Assembly (NCBI GenBank): GCA_030608925.1
Contig: JAUWDF010000045.1
Location: 1 to 6,351, forward strand
DNA: 6,351 nt
Origin: Candidatus Bathyarchaeota archaeon
Lineage (GTDB): Archaea > Thermoproteota > Bathyarchaeia > Bathyarchaeales > SOJC01
Direction: 5' to 3'
Shown: positions 4,767 to 6,351 of the stretch, piece by piece
Position numbering within the stretch: the stretch's first letter is position 1
Layout of the letters: every line of letters starts with the position of its first letter
Position numbers and translations under genes: made by a program
Notes under the pieces: model-generated
Database searches by the model: none
What the model was told of the DNA's origin: nothing
The model's input: only the letters and a program-made list of their open reading frames with translations

Positions 4767-6351
4767 TTACTCAAGTATAAACTCTGTTTTTCCAAGTTTC
4801 TTGTCCAAGCATGCTTTTACAAAACCAAGATATTCTGGGTCAGGTTTGCTGGGGCGGCTCTTGAATTCTCCATGGTATTGTGAAGCGAGAAAGAAAAAGT
4901 TCTTTGGTAGTTCCATAATTTCCATTCTTCTTTTGTCGATGCTTTTACCTGAAAAGATGAGACCATGTTTCTCTAGGGTTGGGATGTGTTGAGGATTTAC
5001 TTCAAATCTATGACGGTGACGTTCGTTTATTTGCTGTGTTTTGTATAGAGAATAGGCTAATGTACCTTTTTCTAGGATGATTGTGTGGGCTCCAAGTCGC
5101 ATTGTGGCTCCTTTTGTTTTCACTTTTTTTTGTTCAGGCATGAGATCAATGACTTGGTAAGGAGCTGATGGATCAATTTCAACGCTGTTCGCATTTTCTA
5201 ATCCGCACACGTTTCGTGCGAATTCCACTACTGCAAGTTGGAAGCCATAGCATATGCCTAAGAAGGGTATGTCGTTTTCTCTTGCATATCGAATAGTTGC
5301 GATCTTGCCATCTGTGCCTCTGGGACCAAAGCCATAGGGGACAAATACACCATCGTATTTCCTGAGTTCCCCAAGCTTTTGAGGATTTTTTTCGAATTCA
5401 GCAGACTCTATATAATCTACAGACACTTTTGTATGGCAGTACGCTCCGGCATGTCTAAATGCTTCAGTCATGCTCACGTAACTGTCTGTTAGACCAGCGT
5501 ATTTACCAACTAGAGCAATTTTCACCTCATGTTTGGGTTCCAGGATTGCTTTGACGAACTTTTTCCATTCGGCTAGTTTTGGTTTGTGTCCTCCGGTCTG
5601 TAGGCGTTTTTGAATGAAATCTCCCATTCCCTGTTTATCCAGCATTAATGGAACTTCGTAAACTGATTTGGCGTTGTAGGAACAGAAGACAGCCTTTTCA
5701 GGTATTGTTCCGAAAAGAGCAATTTTTCTCAGGGCTTCAGTATCTATCATTTTTCTTGATCGTGCCACAATTATGTCTGGTTGTATTCCTATGCGGCGAA
5801 GTTCATTCACGCTATGCTGTAGTGGTTTTGTTTTCATTTCTTTCGTAACGTCAAGTATTGGCACTAAAGCTACGTGGACGTATAGAGTGTTTTCGTATCC
5901 TTCTTCGAGTCGCATCTGTCTTATGGCTTCAAGGAATGGTAATCCTTCAATGTCCCCGACAGTGCCGCCGCATTCTGTTAACACAACATCAACCGCGGAT
6001 TCTTCCGCTACCTTCCGAATTCGTTCTTTAATCTCATTTGTTATGTGAGGGACTATTTGGACGCAGTGGCCAAGATAGTCGCCTTTGCGTTCCTTCATGA
6101 TAACTGTCTGGTAAACCATGCCAGTTGTGATGTTGCTATTCATAGTTAGGTTCAGATCTAGAAACCTTTCATACCAGCCTAAATCAAGGTCAGTTTCACC
6201 CCCATCATCAGTGACGAATACTTCGCCATGCATGTAGGGATTCATGGTGCCTGCGTCAACATTTACGTAGGGGTCAATTTTTATAACTGTGAGTTTGATG
6301 CCTCTGGATTGGAGCATTTTACCAACTGAAGAAGTAATAATGCCTTTACCC
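4767..6351 (-). CDS. pyrG: CTP synthase (glutamine-hydrolysing), 5' end cut by window edge
   Basis: This cytosolic enzyme makes CTP from UTP, ATP and glutamine, the last step of pyrimidine nucleotide synthesis. The frame is open past the Met at 6317: eleven more codons read GKGIITSSVGK, the second half of the family's P-loop region, so only about ten residues are missing. Numbering from that Met, the synthase domain shows KIDPYVNVDAGTMNP (13-27), the HGEVFVTDDGGETDLDLG stretch (30-47), and ECGGTVGDIEGLPFLEAIRQ (115-134). The class I glutamine amidotransferase domain has its nucleophile in GICYGFQ (C356), an ERHRHRFEVN block (432-441) and the catalytic His-Glu pair in QYHGEF (H482, E484). Total length near 540 is normal. 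Around the active site, VPYGFG, GICYGFQ and YHGEF differ from the common bacterial VPGGFG, GICLGMQ and FHPEF, but the catalytic triad is intact. The stop is TAA at 4767-4769. Confidence 0.97.
   Translation of the reverse strand, partial: GKGIITSSVGKMLQSRGIKLTVIKIDPYVNVDAGTMNPYMHGEVFVTDDGGETDLDLGWYERFLDLNLTMNSNITTGMVYQTVIMKERKGDYLGHCVQIVPHITNEIKERIRKVAEESAVDVVLTECGGTVGDIEGLPFLEAIRQMRLEEGYENTLYVHVALVPILDVTKEMKTKPLQHSVNELRRIGIQPDIIVARSRKMIDTEALRKIALFGTIPEKAVFCSYNAKSVYEVPLMLDKQGMGDFIQKRLQTGGHKPKLAEWKKFVKAILEPKHEVKIALVGKYAGLTDSYVSMTEAFRHAGAYCHTKVSVDYIESAEFEKNPQKLGELRKYDGVFVPYGFGPRGTDGKIATIRYARENDIPFLGICYGFQLAVVEFARNVCGLENANSVEIDPSAPYQVIDLMPEQKKVKTKGATMRLGAHTIILEKGTLAYSLYKTQQINERHRHRFEVNPQHIPTLEKHGLIFSGKSIDKRRMEIMELPKNFFFLASQYHGEFKSRPSKPDPEYLGFVKACLDKKLGKTEFILE

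Overview
The window looks archaeal. SD motifs of the AGGTG(A) type sit a few bases from starts, and TATA-box-like elements lie about 25 bp upstream of very short leaders. The gene content also fits: single-domain KaiC-like ATPase, winged-helix/KaiC-like fusion, UPF0104 membrane protein and an archaeal-style CTP synthase. Base composition is moderate to AT-rich, and TTG starts are used at least twice. A Bathyarchaeia-like or other Thermoproteota-related lineage is my guess from protein style only; no marker gene settles it. I saw no tRNA, rRNA, CRISPR array, insertion sequence or attachment site.

Layout: (1) 4-1224, minus: a bactofilin-like beta-helix protein built from 17-residue coils, with twelve consecutive x-x-V-G-G units. 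(2) 1225-1452: a 228-bp divergent control region with a TATA box on each side and a perfect 19-bp palindrome at 1297-1315. (3) 1453-2211, plus: a single-domain KaiC/RecA-type ATPase with intact Walker motifs, a TTG start and a strong SD. (4) 2212-2255: a short convergent spacer with a small hairpin and an oligo-T tract. (5) 2256-3632, minus: a three-domain protein (winged helix, beta-sandwich, KaiC-like domain whose P-loop has been lost). (6) 3607-4689, minus: a UPF0104/LPG-synthase-TM family membrane protein whose 3' end overlaps gene 5 by 26 nt. (7) 4767 to the window edge, minus: pyrG (CTP synthase), missing only its extreme N-terminus.

How the genes may work together: pyrG is housekeeping nucleotide metabolism. 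The UPF0104 gene and the winged-helix/pseudo-KaiC gene overlap and are probably co-transcribed. The more unusual part is the left half: an extended bactofilin-like filament protein divergently transcribed from an active KaiC-like ATPase across a palindromic operator candidate, with a degenerate KaiC fused to a DNA-binding domain converging from the other side. A functional link between these three is inference from position only.
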